From Leidyana gryllorum EB-2025a (lineage: Eukaryota; Apicomplexa), in the NCBI GenBank assembly GCA_048772705.1, contig JBLWGC010000213.1:372001-436000 (forward strand): 64,000 bases of DNA, written 5' to 3'. The translations under genes and the position numbers were made by a program. Below, piece after piece: positions 1 through 11,275 of this stretch. The notes below the pieces were generated by a model. That model had not been told where the DNA came from and did not search any database. It saw nothing but the letters and a program-made list of their open reading frames with translations. Numbering within the stretch: position 1 is the stretch's first letter; every line of letters begins with the position of its first letter.

Positions 1-28
1 CACTCTTTGACGCTTCCGTTCTTCTCAG

Positions 29-553
29 GGCAGGAAATCTTTGCGGCAGATGTTCTTAAGTACAGTGTCCTCGGCCCTGTCGGGAGTGCGTCCTGAGGCA
101 CTGCGTCCCTGGCTCTCGTCGCGGCTGGCCAAGCAGCTGATGGAGCAACCAATAGCGCTGTTCGATGGGGTTCTCCGAGGTGCCATGGAGTCGTATATCT
201 GTGTTGACGGCCGCTTATTGCCCGGAATCATAATGGGAAGCACATTCGTCTTTATCAGCTTGGCTGTGCTCCTTTTGTCCTTCGGCATCAAGACTAGACA
301 CGTCACTGACCTGTGGTTCAAGCGACCCGATGACCACGCGGCCATTATTGAAGCCTTCCAGAAAGCGCGGGCTGAGGAGGCTCGAACGTCACCAAAGACG
401 GCTCAATCGCCTGACAGCTCCGGGGGGACCCCCCAACGGACAATTCCCCTCCAGACCTCACCGGAAGGTGTTCCAACTGTTCATATCGAGACAGTTGCAA
501 CGCCTACTCATTCCGACCGAGTCGACAGAACTGTGCGACGCCGACGATCATGA
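29..553 (+). CDS. last exon of a single-pass membrane protein (5' part outside window)
   Basis: Open frame of about 174 codons that opens at a good 3' splice acceptor (pyrimidine tract ending CAG at 26-28) and stops with TGA at 551-553. An in-frame stop at 8-10, upstream of the acceptor, supports reading it as an exon whose gene begins outside the window. About 70 residues in there is one hydrophobic segment (LLPGIIMGSTFVFISLAVLL), then a basic, Ser/Thr/Pro-rich tail that looks disordered. No family recognised. Its stop overlaps the stop of the minus-strand gene in the hexamer TCATGA. Confidence 0.5.
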   Translation, partial: GRKSLRQMFLSTVSSALSGVRPEALRPWLSSRLAKQLMEQPIALFDGVLRGAMESYICVDGRLLPGIIMGSTFVFISLAVLLLSFGIKTRHVTDLWFKRPDDHAAIIEAFQKARAEEARTSPKTAQSPDSSGGTPQRTIPLQTSPEGVPTVHIETVATPTHSDRVDRTVRRRRS

Positions 554-2139
554 GTCTTTCTTGATGGGAAGAGAGTGGAAAGGAATCTCGTGATCTAATT
601 GACCATCCGGTATCTCAGCTGCAGAGCAGAGGATGCACAACGACTGAGCTTTGTGAGATTTGCACAAAGACCACAACATATGTTTTCCCTCGGCGCAGCA
701 TTTGTCGATGGCTCCCTCTGCATTGGAGAAAAGAATATCAATGTCGTCAAACACGATGACTGCTGGTGCCAGTTGTAGAGCTGCTTCAAACACTCCTGTC
801 AGATAAGCCTAAAGACGCTAATGATATTAGACCAGAAACTCCTCCTACCTGAGTTCCACCGACTGTGGCCGAGAATAGTTCAGTCAGCTGGACAAACACC
901 GCTCTTTTATGTTTCCACCACCGCTCTCTCAGATAGGATGTACGTCCGCTACCGGGGGGACCCACTATACAGTACATCGGGACCGCAGTGCCTTGTTCTT
1001 TCGTCAAATTAATCTCCGGCCAGCGGCCGCGCCCTATATACGGGCCCGGATGGGGTTCTGGAAAATCGTTCGCCTGACTCTGCGGCGTGAAACCCAACCT
1101 CAGAGTGATATCTGCCCACTCTGTGCCGAGGTGTTCAGAGAAATTAGTACCGAAACTACTACAGCTTACCGGAGACACACTCATCAACCTGTCCGGACAC
1201 CAACACCTTTACAGTCTCTTCATCGTTCAGAGACGAGATGACGGCAGTCGACACGCGTTGGGTCTTTGGGGAGGGGGAGGAGGATTGCGCGCTCTCTTCC
1301 GGTGAGCTCGAGTTGAAGCGACTCGAGGCGTCTGGTGCGTCGCGAGCCCGAATCTCGTTGACCACCCCGAATTCTGCTCGAGACTCACTCCGAGCCTCCT
1401 GCGCGTACCCCTGCCCCTGATATATATGCCACACCTCGCAGTGGTTCCGGAAGGGTTTCTGTACAGCGACGTCCTGAGGACCGGAGAGCAACCGATGGTC
1501 GACCACATATCGCCAACGCCATGCGTCATTCCCGACTACAAAGCCGTCAGCCAGAGTCTTTATCCATTCCTGCGCCAACTCGAGCGCTATCCGGCGATGT
1601 TTGGCCGTTATTTCCAGCCAATTAGGGGGCAGAAAAGGGAGGGTGAAACCCTCACTGCGCTGGTCGACGGCAACACTCAGCATTTGTTTCCTCTCACCCT
1701 CGTCTCCACCCCCAAAGAACCTCGTATGAGATGGGCTTTCGCCGAGAAGCTCTTTCATCAACAAACATGGCTCATCACCCTCAATCGTCGACCCCAGTTT
1801 TGCTGCACGTAGCCGAGTCCCCAGGGGAACATATGGTAGCAGAGACTTCCAGACTCGGATTCCTACTCCTCCTCCTCCTCCTCCTCCCCCTCCCACTCTC
1901 TCGGCGTTGCCTTCGTCACTTGTTGCGTCTGCGTTGGAGACTTCCAGCAACCAGTCCTGATAGTCGCTTGGTCGATTCAACTTTTCTTCTTCGCCATTCG
2001 GTTTCGGTTCGAGCCGTTTGGTGTAGCACGGGGAGTAAAGCTTTAGGTGGGGATGCTTTGATAATAAGGCCTGATTCAATAGCCCCTTTTCAATGCTTTC
2101 GGACGGCGCTGACTTGGGTGGTTGTACCCTCAAAAACAT
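548..2139 (-). CDS. AAA+ ATPase with a PEX1-like first ATPase domain
   Basis: Exons 1170-2139, 860-1120 and 548-795 give 492 residues; both introns (1121-1169, 796-859) keep frame, and the first carries a TACTAAT branch-like site. The C-terminal third has a Walker A (GPPGSGRT) and a Walker B (VIVFDDID) preceded by FEAALQLAPA, which resembles the D1 domain of the peroxisomal AAA protein PEX1. The N-terminal two thirds have a Gly run and no recognised fold. Odd points: the protein stops about 50 residues after Walker B, so a full AAA module and the second ATPase domain expected in PEX1/PEX6 are absent from this model. It could be a truncated gene, or a further exon may lie beyond 548 antisense to the upstream gene. 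PEX1 identity is an inference; AAA+ membership is firmer. Confidence 0.5.
1866..1888. repeat. (TCC)n microsatellite encoding a glycine run
   Basis: Tandem CTC/TCC triplets; on the minus strand they encode about nine consecutive Gly residues in the AAA+ protein. The unit is a triplet in frame, so length changes would not break the gene. Confidence 0.85.
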
Positions 2140-2145
2140 TTTGCG

Positions 2146-3899
2146 ATGGATAGGGGGGTCATCTATCGGGCCACCACGGCCGACCCCGCTCCGGCCTCGG
2201 AGATGGCCATTGCGGAGGTCATACAGCTCAGTCTACACTCTCCGCAATGCTGCCATGACATGGTCACCTTTTTGGCTCACCGACTCAGCAAAAGTGATGT
2301 GAACATCAAAATCAAGGTATCACGGCTGATCCGCCGATTGGCCGAGTCAGGCAGACCAGAATTTCGACGGATCGCGCAACGTGAGCTGTCGGACACTCTG
2401 CGAGGTCTCCAGTCTTACCAGTCTGACACCACTGGGGAGTCCCGGGAAGCTCAAGATGCTCGGTAAGCTCGCGAGCGAGACATTCTCATCCTCTGTGGCC
2501 CCAGAACACTGCGGAATGTGGCTCGCGACGCACTGACTGCCCTATATGCGACCGAGAATCGAGAGCTGGACAACTCTCCCATGTCGACCCACTCGCCTGT
2601 GGTGGTTCGACCGCCCACATACACTGGATACGAGTCGGCCTCGCCTATCACCAACCGCCAGACATCGAAAATGGTCGGGTTTGGGAATCCTCACTATCAG
2701 GAGCCACCACCCGAGAAGACCGCCACCCAAATGTTATATGGCATTTGGGAGACAATGTCCGCCAAGTTACCGGCCTCTATCACTTCCACTTTTGGTCTGC
2801 GACCGGGTCCACCAGAGCCCAATTTCTCAACGTATGCGGCAAATCCAAACAGACAATTCGGTCTCCCTCCCACCAGTGAGTCGCAACAGAGAGGGTGATG
2901 GCGTCTGAACTGTTCAATCTCAGTGAGCGAATACCACGGAGCAGCCCTGGAGAGCTCTCCTGTCTCGGCTACCCTCCCCTCGAGTATTCGACTCGACTCC
3001 CTGCGGAGATCGGGCAACTGGCGTCAAATGGACACTGACAGACACGAATCGCCCAGTGCACCGGCCTCTGTCTCGCGGAACGATCCTATTCTGATGTCTG
3101 GCGCGCAAGACGCAGGTGCGGTTTGGCTGTCGGAATGGTTTATATCCAATCATCTCTCTGTATTCTCGTTTCAGGCGCATTCGAAGCTCGACTGCTCGAC
3201 AGGATCATTGAGCCGGGCGGACCAAAGGTGGCACCGCCACCAAAGGCCTTGCGGGAGTTCTGTGAGACCTGTCTGACCATTGATCTGGAAGCTGTCTTGT
3301 TGCTGTTGATTGGGAAGCTTTCGAACCGTCAGTGTTCCTGGCAGCACTGGGTGAGAGGACTTTTAGTGCTGGAGGCCTTGCTGAAGGGCGATAGTCTGAT
3401 GAGGCCGGACGGACAAGGGTCCTTAGCCGAACAGACACGGACCTATTTGCATCGACATCCGTCGTCCATCGCTGTGATCCAGGAGTTGCGAGGCGAGAGC
3501 CCCTGCGCGGCAGTTGCAGCCGACGTACTCTGCCTGTTGGGGATGAACAGTGCGAGCAGTGCCACTCGAGTGCCCGGAAGGAAGGAGAAACTGCCCAAGA
3601 AGGGCAACTTGTTGGATGTATCAGACGACGACGACGAAGAAGGTGGGGACAGCGAGGCGAGTCAATCAGACTCACCCGCGATAGGGCTGGAGGAGAACGA
3701 CGAGGAAGAAGAAGAAGAAGTTGTGGAAGCTTCCCCTCCGAGCGCGTTGGTGAAGACGGTTGATCTATTGGAGAGCAAAGAAGACAGCAGCAAAGCAAAC
3801 CCTCCACCAACCTCAAACTTTGCTTTTGTTTTTGGCGGCTCGTCCACTGTAGACACAAAAAGGCAGCCAGCCCAAGAGACGACATTGTTGGACCTTTGA
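2146..3899 (+). CDS. ENTH/VHS-domain vesicle adaptor, tepsin/MTV1-like
   Basis: Exons 2146-2462, 2505-2875, 2924-3115 and 3175-3899 (introns of 42, 48 and 59 nt, all phase-consistent). The N-terminal helical block (MAIAEVIQLSLHS ... IKVSRLIRRLAESG ... FRRIAQREL) matches ENTH domains; a second helical block beginning FEARLLDRIIEPGG resembles the VHS-like domain of tepsin. The acidic tail carries NLLDV and a terminal LLDL (clathrin-box-like), and SNFAFVF resembles the S[AV]F[SA]FLN peptide by which tepsin binds the AP-4 complex. Tepsin and plant MTV1 act at trans-Golgi/endosomal coats; that role is inferred here. The ATG lies 6 bp from the divergent ATG of the AAA+ gene and the stop abuts the cyclophilin ATG. 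Confidence 0.75.
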
Positions 3900-4630
3900 A
3901 TGGCATACATAGAAATTACCGAGAGCGGACGACCATTTGGGTGGATTACATTCGAACTGTTCGAGGATCAATGTCCAAAGGCCTGCCAAAACTTCAGAAT
4001 GCTATGTACTGGGGAGAAGGGTATCGGCAGGTCGCAGAGACCACTGCATTACAAGTAAGCGATCGCTCTCACGTATCAGGCGACCGCTGGCTGAATTATC
4101 AATAGGGGTACGAGCATTTTTCGCATAGTGCCTGGTTTTATCATCCAAGGAGGTGACATCGTCAATGACAATGGTACATCGGGGGAGTCTGTTTTCGAAA
4201 CGACGTTCTTTCCCGATGAGCGGAGCGCACAGCGCCACGACTGCGCAGGCCTCCTCTGCACGGCTTCCTTGGGGCGCCCGAATACTAACACCAGTCAGTT
4301 CTACATCACAACCGGTCCGTGTCCTTGGCAGGACGGCCGGGATGTAGTCTTTGGCAAGGTATGAAAAGATCTCATTTAAGTGACATTAAGGGGTACCATC
4401 AGGTGGTGGGAGGGATGAAGGTCGTTGCAAGACTCGACAGTCTTGGCTCTCCCCGAGGCTCTGTCGCAGCAGACATCCGCATTGGCGATTGCGGTGCCCT
4501 GCCCTTCAAACCAGCTTCGGATGTTGACAGCTTCATGCAGCCGAACTCTTCATCGAGACGCGGCACTCGCTTGTCGCACTTCCAGAGCAACGGCTTTCTG
4601 AGTACCGACAACTGTTCTGAAGGAGACTAA
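3900..4630 (+). CDS. cyclophilin-type peptidyl-prolyl isomerase
   Basis: Exons 3900-4054, 4106-4358 and 4403-4630, 211 residues. The cyclophilin core is complete: [13 protein letters not shown] carries the catalytic Arg, the active-site Phe and Gln, and CPWQDG carries the Trp of the cyclosporin pocket. It catalyses cis-trans isomerisation of X-Pro bonds. There is no signal peptide, so the protein is probably cytosolic or nuclear. A Ser-rich C-terminal extension of about 45 residues (after GDCGALP) goes beyond the usual fold. The ATG at 3900 directly follows the TGA of the tepsin-like gene, and its TAA (4628-4630) overlaps the RPB2 stop by two bases. Confidence 0.93.
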
Positions 4631-7600
4631 GCTACTTGCAGAGCTAGCTTTGGGTAGATTTGCATCGCCATCAATTCCTGGAAGAGCAGTTTGCAAGCGT
4701 AAGGAAGGAATACTTGGGAGATCTGGGTCTCGTTGTTGCACCCTCCACAATGGTAGTGGTTGGTAGACAAGTCCGCTGTACAGAACAAACCGCAAATGTC
4801 GCACACGTGGATGCGATATGCGTCAGACTGGTCGAACAACCTCTCTTTCAGCATCTTCGCTGCTCCGTGGGCAATCATACAATCGCGTTCCATTTCGCCG
4901 AAACGTAGACCACCTTCGCGCGACCGACCTTCCAGTGGCTGGCGGGTTAGGGTTGTGATTGGCCCTCGAGCCCTGCTGTGAATCTTGTCATCGACCATAT
5001 GTTTCAAGCGTTGGTAGAAAGTGGGACCGAAATATATCAGATTTGGCAACGGAATGCCCGTGAAACCCGAGTACAAACACTCGTTTCCATGACGTTGGTA
5101 ACCCAATCCATGGAGATTCGAGCAAATGTCCTTCACCTGAAGCTCCGTGAATGGCGTCGCGTCCCCCTCAGCCCCCTCCATAGAACAATACTTGCCGAGC
5201 AAGCACTCGACAAGATGCCCGATGGTCATACGAGATGGAATAGCGTGTGGGTTCATAACAATGTCCGGAACGATGCCTTCGTTGTTGAACGGCATGTCTT
5301 CTTGACGGTAGGTGATACCGATCGTTCCTTTCTGCCCGTGTCTTGAAGCAAACTTGTCACCGATCTGAGGAACACGCACACTTCGAACTTTGACTTTGGC
5401 GAATCGGAAGCCTTTGCCATTGACTGAGAGCATGACTTGCTCCACGACACCGTTTTCGGAAGTTCTAAGGATGTGTGACGCATCTCTCTTTGTTTTCTTT
5501 TGCACTTGGTTCTCTTGTTCCTCCACCGCAACTGGCATAGTTTTGCCAATAATAACATCGTCACCCAGGACCTGGGAGCCGGGCTCGGCCAGTCCATCAT
5601 CTGACAGTTTGGAATAGTCGCCGCGTTTCAATCCGAAGCATGTGGCCGGATCCGGCTTTTCAAACGTCTCCACCTTCAGTGAGCCTTTTTGTCGCTCTTC
5701 AGCCACATACGTCCGGAAGAACATTGATCTGAACAGGCCTCTGTCGATTGAGCTTTGATTCATAATCAACGAATCTTCTTGGTTGTAGCCGGAGTAGCAC
5801 ATAATGGCAACAATGCAATTGATTCCAGCAGGGAGCTCTCGGAACCTCAGGTAAGCCATGCCTCGAGTACACACCAGGGGTTTCTGTGAGGAGGAAAGAT
5901 AGTGAGAAAGGGGGAAATGTACGTACCTGTGGGTAGAAGAGGACATGGGCGGTGGAATCGAACCGCAAGTTGAAGTTCGAAATGTACACCCCCATTGCTT
6001 GTTTACCCATAGCGGATTGGTAGACATTACGAGGAGACTGATTGTGATCGGGGAAGGGGATTAGGGTTGCGCACACTCCGAGAAGCATAGCTGGATGGAT
6101 TTCGCAATGTGTGTAGGTCTTGCAGTATTCCGGGTCGTCACTGGTGCTTGGGGGCATCTCTGCAGTGGGTTGGAGGTCTCGAATGAACATAGCGATCATC
6201 GCAGTTTCTTCTTCCTCGCAGTCCAGGAACTCGACGACACCCGATTTGACAAGATTATCCCAGTCTTCATGTTGTTGAGAGTCGCAGACCCGTTTGATGT
6301 GATGTTTCCGAATCACCAACTTGTTGTTCTTGACCAGATACAGGGCTCTCATTGACCGCCCACCATCTGTGAAGACGCGGACCTCCCGATTGACAATGTC
6401 GTATACAATAGAGGCCTCGGCAGAAATCCGGCCTTCTCGTCGCATTTGCTTCAAGAGCATCACAATGTCAGTGGTATCTGGGAAACAACCGACCCAAGCG
6501 CCGTTTACGAAAACACGCACTAATTCGTGCACAGATTCCGGCACCAGTTCTTCCAACGCTTCCATACCACAGTCCCACAAGAATCGCAGAATTATATCAG
6601 ACGAGAAACCGACTGAAATACGGCACATTAAAGCCAAATTCTTGACCAGCCCGACGGATTGACCCTCTGGTGTCTCGGCTGGGCAGATCATACCCCAATG
6701 CGTGTTGTGCAGCTGACGAGGCTTTGCCATTTTGCCCTCGCGTCCGAGAGGTGTATTCAGCCGCCGTAAATGACTCAAAGCAGCCAGGAAAGTCAAGCGA
6801 TTGAGCACCTGACTGACCCCAGTTCTCACAACAGCGCCGTCCTTGTTCTTTCCCCAATTCCCCGTCGCCAACTGATACTGAAGGCCCTGCGTGATTGGTG
6901 AGACCACCCGCACCGCCCCCGCGACATCAAAGTTTCGAGAATTCTCGACCTGTTTCTGCAGTGCCCGGCCAACGTCTTTAGCCAATTTGCGAAACAATTG
7001 TCCGAAACTGCTGGCCATCAATGCTCCTGCAAGATCAATCCGCTTCTTCCCAAAGTGGTCACGGTCATCCTCCTGAATACGACCCAATTCTCCTAAACAC
7101 AGCCGATGTACCATGTACCCAATGAACCATGCCTTGTCGTTCTCGCAACCTTCCTCGTATCCGACGTGGGCCAACACCTCTTTGTGCAGAAGCTGCGAGA
7201 AACACGAATGTGCTCAGTCGCTGGAGAAACTTTATGAAAAAACTCACCTCGCGAGCGTATCTGATACGCAACTCCCTGGGGGCTCCGACGGTGGGCCCTC
7301 TGCGGCCGATAAAGTCCAGACATACAGACTGAGTGAGGAACGGCGCGCCCTCTTCCAGCGATGGTTTCAAAAGATTGAGCATCTGCTTATCCTTCATATC
7401 GTAGACAATCCGCTGGCAGACATCGCGGTCGCTGAGGACTCCCAAAGCTCGAAACAGGATGACAACGGGGATTTCCGTCCTGATGTATGGTAGTGTCGCC
7501 ACGATCTGACCGTAGGCTTTACTTCTGCCCATGACACCCTGTTTCGCCTTGAGCTTGACCGAGAAGGGACTCGTAGCTTGCATTCCCTCCCGCTGAGAAC

Positions 7601-8668
7601 GGATTTCAGCCATCCAACTAAACTTTGCCGGAGGGCTCTTCTTGAAGACATATATAAAGTTTGAGGCCATTTTCTCCTGAGCAATCAACACCTTTTCCAT
7701 TCCGTTGATGATGAAGTAACCGCCTTGATCAAATGCACATTCTCCCATATTCGTGGCTTCTTTATCCTCCACACCCGATAGCCAACAATAGGCAGATCGA
7801 AGCATCATAGGTATCTGCAGCAGAGTCAAATCAATTCATTGAAAAACATTCAGTCCGCTCCTCTTCTTACCCTTCCGAGGGGAACACCTGGATATGTGTG
7901 GCTCTGAACCTTCTTCTCGGTCCCGTCCGAATGGATTTTAACCGCCTCCTGCAGAATATCAACATACAGAGGCGCGGCGTAGGTGAGGTTCCGCAGTCGC
8001 GCTTCCAGTGGCCAGATGGGTCTCGTTTCATTCTCCTTATCCTCAATACTGGGACGCGAGAGCGTCAATTGTCCGAATCGCAGACGATAGACCAGCTGGA
8101 CGTCTCCCTCCTCATCGTTTGAGTAACTTGGCGCAGTTATTTGAATTGGTGGGTGATTCGAAACTATTTCTTGCATCTTGTATGTGACAAAGTCATTGTA
8201 GGAGTCCACCTGTTGGTGAACCAACCCGTACCGCCGGAAAAAGGCAGAGATAACGTGCCAACTGTCCGTATCAGCTATCGGGTCGCCCAGCTCGTCTTCC
8301 TCCTCTTCCTCGTCACTCTCCTCCTCCACCTCAACGTCAGGCGTCGCGGGTTCCGCTTCTTCTCCAGCAAGCCCGTCGTCTGCGTCTTTTACTAACCGGG
8401 GATCTGCCATATCTTCGTCCTCATCATCATCGTCAAGGCCGAGGTCGTCCTCCCCAGAACCCCCATCTGCAGCTCCTGCATTCCCCTCGTCTAATGTGGG
8501 ATCCATTTTGATATGCATCCCACTCGGATGATGTGCCGGGCCACCCATGTCTTCATCCTCGCCATCGTCTCCTTCGTCCTGACTGAAGATAGCGTTCTCA
8601 TCTTCTTCCTCAGCAAACACTTCGTCACTGACAGTGTGGACGGCTTGTGTACCCCATGTATCCTCCAT
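4627..8668 (-). CDS. RPB2: RNA polymerase II second-largest subunit
   Basis: Exons 7871-8668, 7248-7814, 5927-7192 and 4627-5883, 1295 residues; introns of 56, 55 and 43 nt restore conserved blocks exactly (for example GVPLGR joined to IPMMLRS). Hallmarks seen: [30 protein letters not shown], the hybrid-binding region with [14 protein letters not shown], and a C-terminal zinc site (CDICG ... CGGC). It is the Pol II rather than Pol I/III paralogue from overall resemblance (inference). Odd: the N-terminus has about 130 acidic, D/E-rich residues before the conserved protrusion start ([11 protein letters not shown], about residue 140); yeast and human RPB2 have far shorter leaders. The start codon is only 34 bp from the stop of the next minus-strand gene. 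Confidence 0.97.
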
Positions 8669-8702
8669 GGTCCCTCACACACTAAAATTTTTCACCCCAT
8701 AT

Positions 8703-11198
8703 CTACCTCCGCCCTTGAGATACATTGCTCTGCACCTTCTTCAGACACTTCTTGCGGACCTCCAATGCCTTCTTCACGATCTGATCCCTTTTCTCCTTAT
8801 TAATCCGCGGTCGGAAGCTCGTAATCTGCTTCAAGAGGAAGAAACACGTGTCTTTGCAACTCCAGTATCCCAAATGGGACGAGAGCAGTCCAATTGGGCT
8901 CATCATCAGCTCAGTCATTGTCTCAGATACTGCGTAATCCACCCTCACTGGTAACTCGTTCCCTCCCTCCTCTTCCCATTCACTCAACTCGCCGTCGATC
9001 TCTCTGCGGATCTCCTGCTTAGCGCTCTCCTCCAGTCGCTCGAGATCATTGTTTCGACTCTGCACTTTCCAGGCCGCCGCCTCTTCCGCTGTCATTGTCT
9101 CCCCAACAAACTTATTCTTCGTTGTGGGAACGGTCTTTGTAATCGTGGCGTAAAGATCCTCAATTTCTGTCTCGATGGCGCGCCATGCTGAAGCTCGCCG
9201 CTTGTCGACTTCGCTCTCGACCACCCTGTCTGCCAACGCTTCTTCGATCCGTTGCGCACACGTCTCCCTAATGCGACTCCCCAACAGGAGCACCAACTGA
9301 CGAACAGTGAAGGGTCGGGCACGACGGCCCATCTTCACTCGCCGGTTCAGCCCGAAAGGATCATAATGGGCTCCTTTCGACTTGGCGTCTCCTTTGGCAA
9401 CCACAAAGGTATCTGGCAGAGGAGCGTGGGCAGCTTCCGAGTCTTCCTCCACATCTGAGGGAACAGACGCGGGAACTTCTTCCACAAAGGTAACTGCCTC
9501 GAGTTGGATCGAGGAGCGCTCAGCCGCCGAACGGTCGGCTGCTGAACCCTTTTGCTCAGCCGAAGAAAGATAATCGGCTGATGTTGCGGGATCAGGGCTG
9601 GCAATATCTTGGAAGGTTGAGTCTGCGGCCGCCTGAGGTTGCGGGGTTGTGATGGTCGGCCTTGGAATGTCATCGCCAACATCTCTGGGCGAGATGGTAT
9701 CCAACTGCAGTCCACTGGCGGTCAGAACTATTGTGGACTGGTCAATATTCTCCTCGAGATCGGGAGAGTCATCGACATTCCCGGCTCCACCAACATTACC
9801 TGTGGCATTGTCTTCACCCTGGCGCGCGGGAGTGCTCGGCACGGGTTGAAGGGATGGCGTTGCACTCGATTCTGCTGCGACGGGGTCAGAGGGGTGGTTG
9901 GAGAGTTGGCCATATCTGGTCATCTTGTTCAACTTGTCGGGGAGTAAGTAGCGGCGGGATTTCACGAAGCGGTTATATTCCGACTGCGAAAGCTCTGGAA
10001 TACCTTCGCCTACGGCCGATGAGCTGAAAAGTCGGCGGAATGCTTTGGTAACAGCCCGAAAACCTCCGCGGGTGCTGGTTAATCCCTCCAGTTCTCGTCT
10101 CCAGTAGACGTGATCAGGCACAGCGTTGCGAGTGTAGTTGGGCAGTATCACGGGAGGAGGCACTCTATCCCGCAATTCTGGGAAAAGGAGAGGTTCGAGT
10201 CGCAGAGCGACGGGGTCTTGTCGATGGAATATATTGTACAAACGTGTCTCTCGAGGCCACTTGCTCCCCGACCGATACACCAGCTCGCTGCTGTTCTTAA
10301 GTACTAAGAAGGCAGCTAAGGGGCTTCCCCACATAAAGTAGTGATCAACCGTAAAGTCCAAAGCGCTCTTATGCGGTGACGGTGCTTCAACGATGGGAGG
10401 CACTTCCAAGTCGGGAAAGACACCTTCCTCAGGTTCTGTTGGTTGCAGTAGTGTGATGCTGCGAGATGCCATACACTGTTAGTCACCCACCCGAAGGCTT
10501 CTCGATCCGGGTCTCTCGGCAGGGAGACCCGCTCAGGAGCTCATAGAGCATCACACTGCCCAATGAATGGCCGATTAGGACCACTCTTGAATCCCGAAAC
10601 CGGCCGGAGGGATCCTGACGTAATTGACGGACCTTCCGATTCATCAACTGCTGTAATTGGGTGACCATAAAGTTCCCGTAGCGAGGAGTCATATAGCACA
10701 TGACATCGGCAACCACATTGTGGAAGTACACACGAAGACCGTGACGTTTAGCCAAAATGTCAAAGTCCGACCCTTCGCCAACTGGGTTCTGACCATCATG
10801 CGCCTCGCTTGGTCCAATTGGTGGAGCCGAAGCTGCCACGGAATCGTCGTCTCTGTCCCTTCTGCCACTCTCAGTGGTAGAAATGATGCGAGCCAGAGAC
10901 GGATTCTGATAGGTGGAGAGAACAGACTTCAAATCTATCAACTCCACGTGTATATCGAGACTCATCTCCCAGAACCAGTGCGTCTTGAGGTATTCAATGG
11001 TTGTGAGGAGTGACTCCAAGTTGTCCACCAACATCTGCATCGTCGAGTACGGTGCCCAGTCGAGAGGGTTACACAAAGACCTACTTTCGAAGAGGGCGCA
11101 GCCCCATGCGCTATCATGAGTATGACATCGCAGGCCGGCGGCAGCGTTTCTCTTTCGCCGTCCACATCGGCTTTACTGTCGGTAGTGTCAGTGGTCAT
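8703..11198 (-). CDS. DDHD-domain phospholipase A1 (PA-PLA1 family)
   Basis: Exons 11085-11198, 10487-11034 and 8703-10458, about 805 residues. The lipase nucleophile motif GHSLGS sits near residue 195, followed by the split DDHD domain: DHYFMWGSPLAAFLVL, then NIFHRQDPVALRLEPLL, then after a 250-residue disordered S/P/E-rich insert and a coiled-coil stretch the final RVDYAVSE strand. Family members cleave phosphatidic acid or phosphatidylinositol at ER/Golgi membranes. The join between the GHSLGS exon and the DDHD exon needs a 28-nt intron (10459-10486, GTGACTAAC...CGCAG) to keep frame; without it the gene would look like two ORFs. The very long insert inside the DDHD domain is unusual. Confidence 0.85.
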
Positions 11199-11275
11199 TG
11201 CCACGCCTGCATGTGTGGGGGTGTCGAGCCGGCAGTCCGCACGACTATCGTATTAAAGTTTATTGATGCAGAATT

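Noticed and set aside
3205-3906. Minus-strand ORF of 233 codons antisense to the tepsin-like gene
   Set aside because: Composition (Arg/Ser/Leu/Pro-rich) is typical of antisense frames; the opposite strand encodes a domain-bearing exon with matching splice phases.
8703-11198. Two separate genes: a GHSLGS lipase and a DDHD protein
   Set aside because: Both halves are parts of one PA-PLA1 family protein in the right order, and a 28-nt intron restores the frame.
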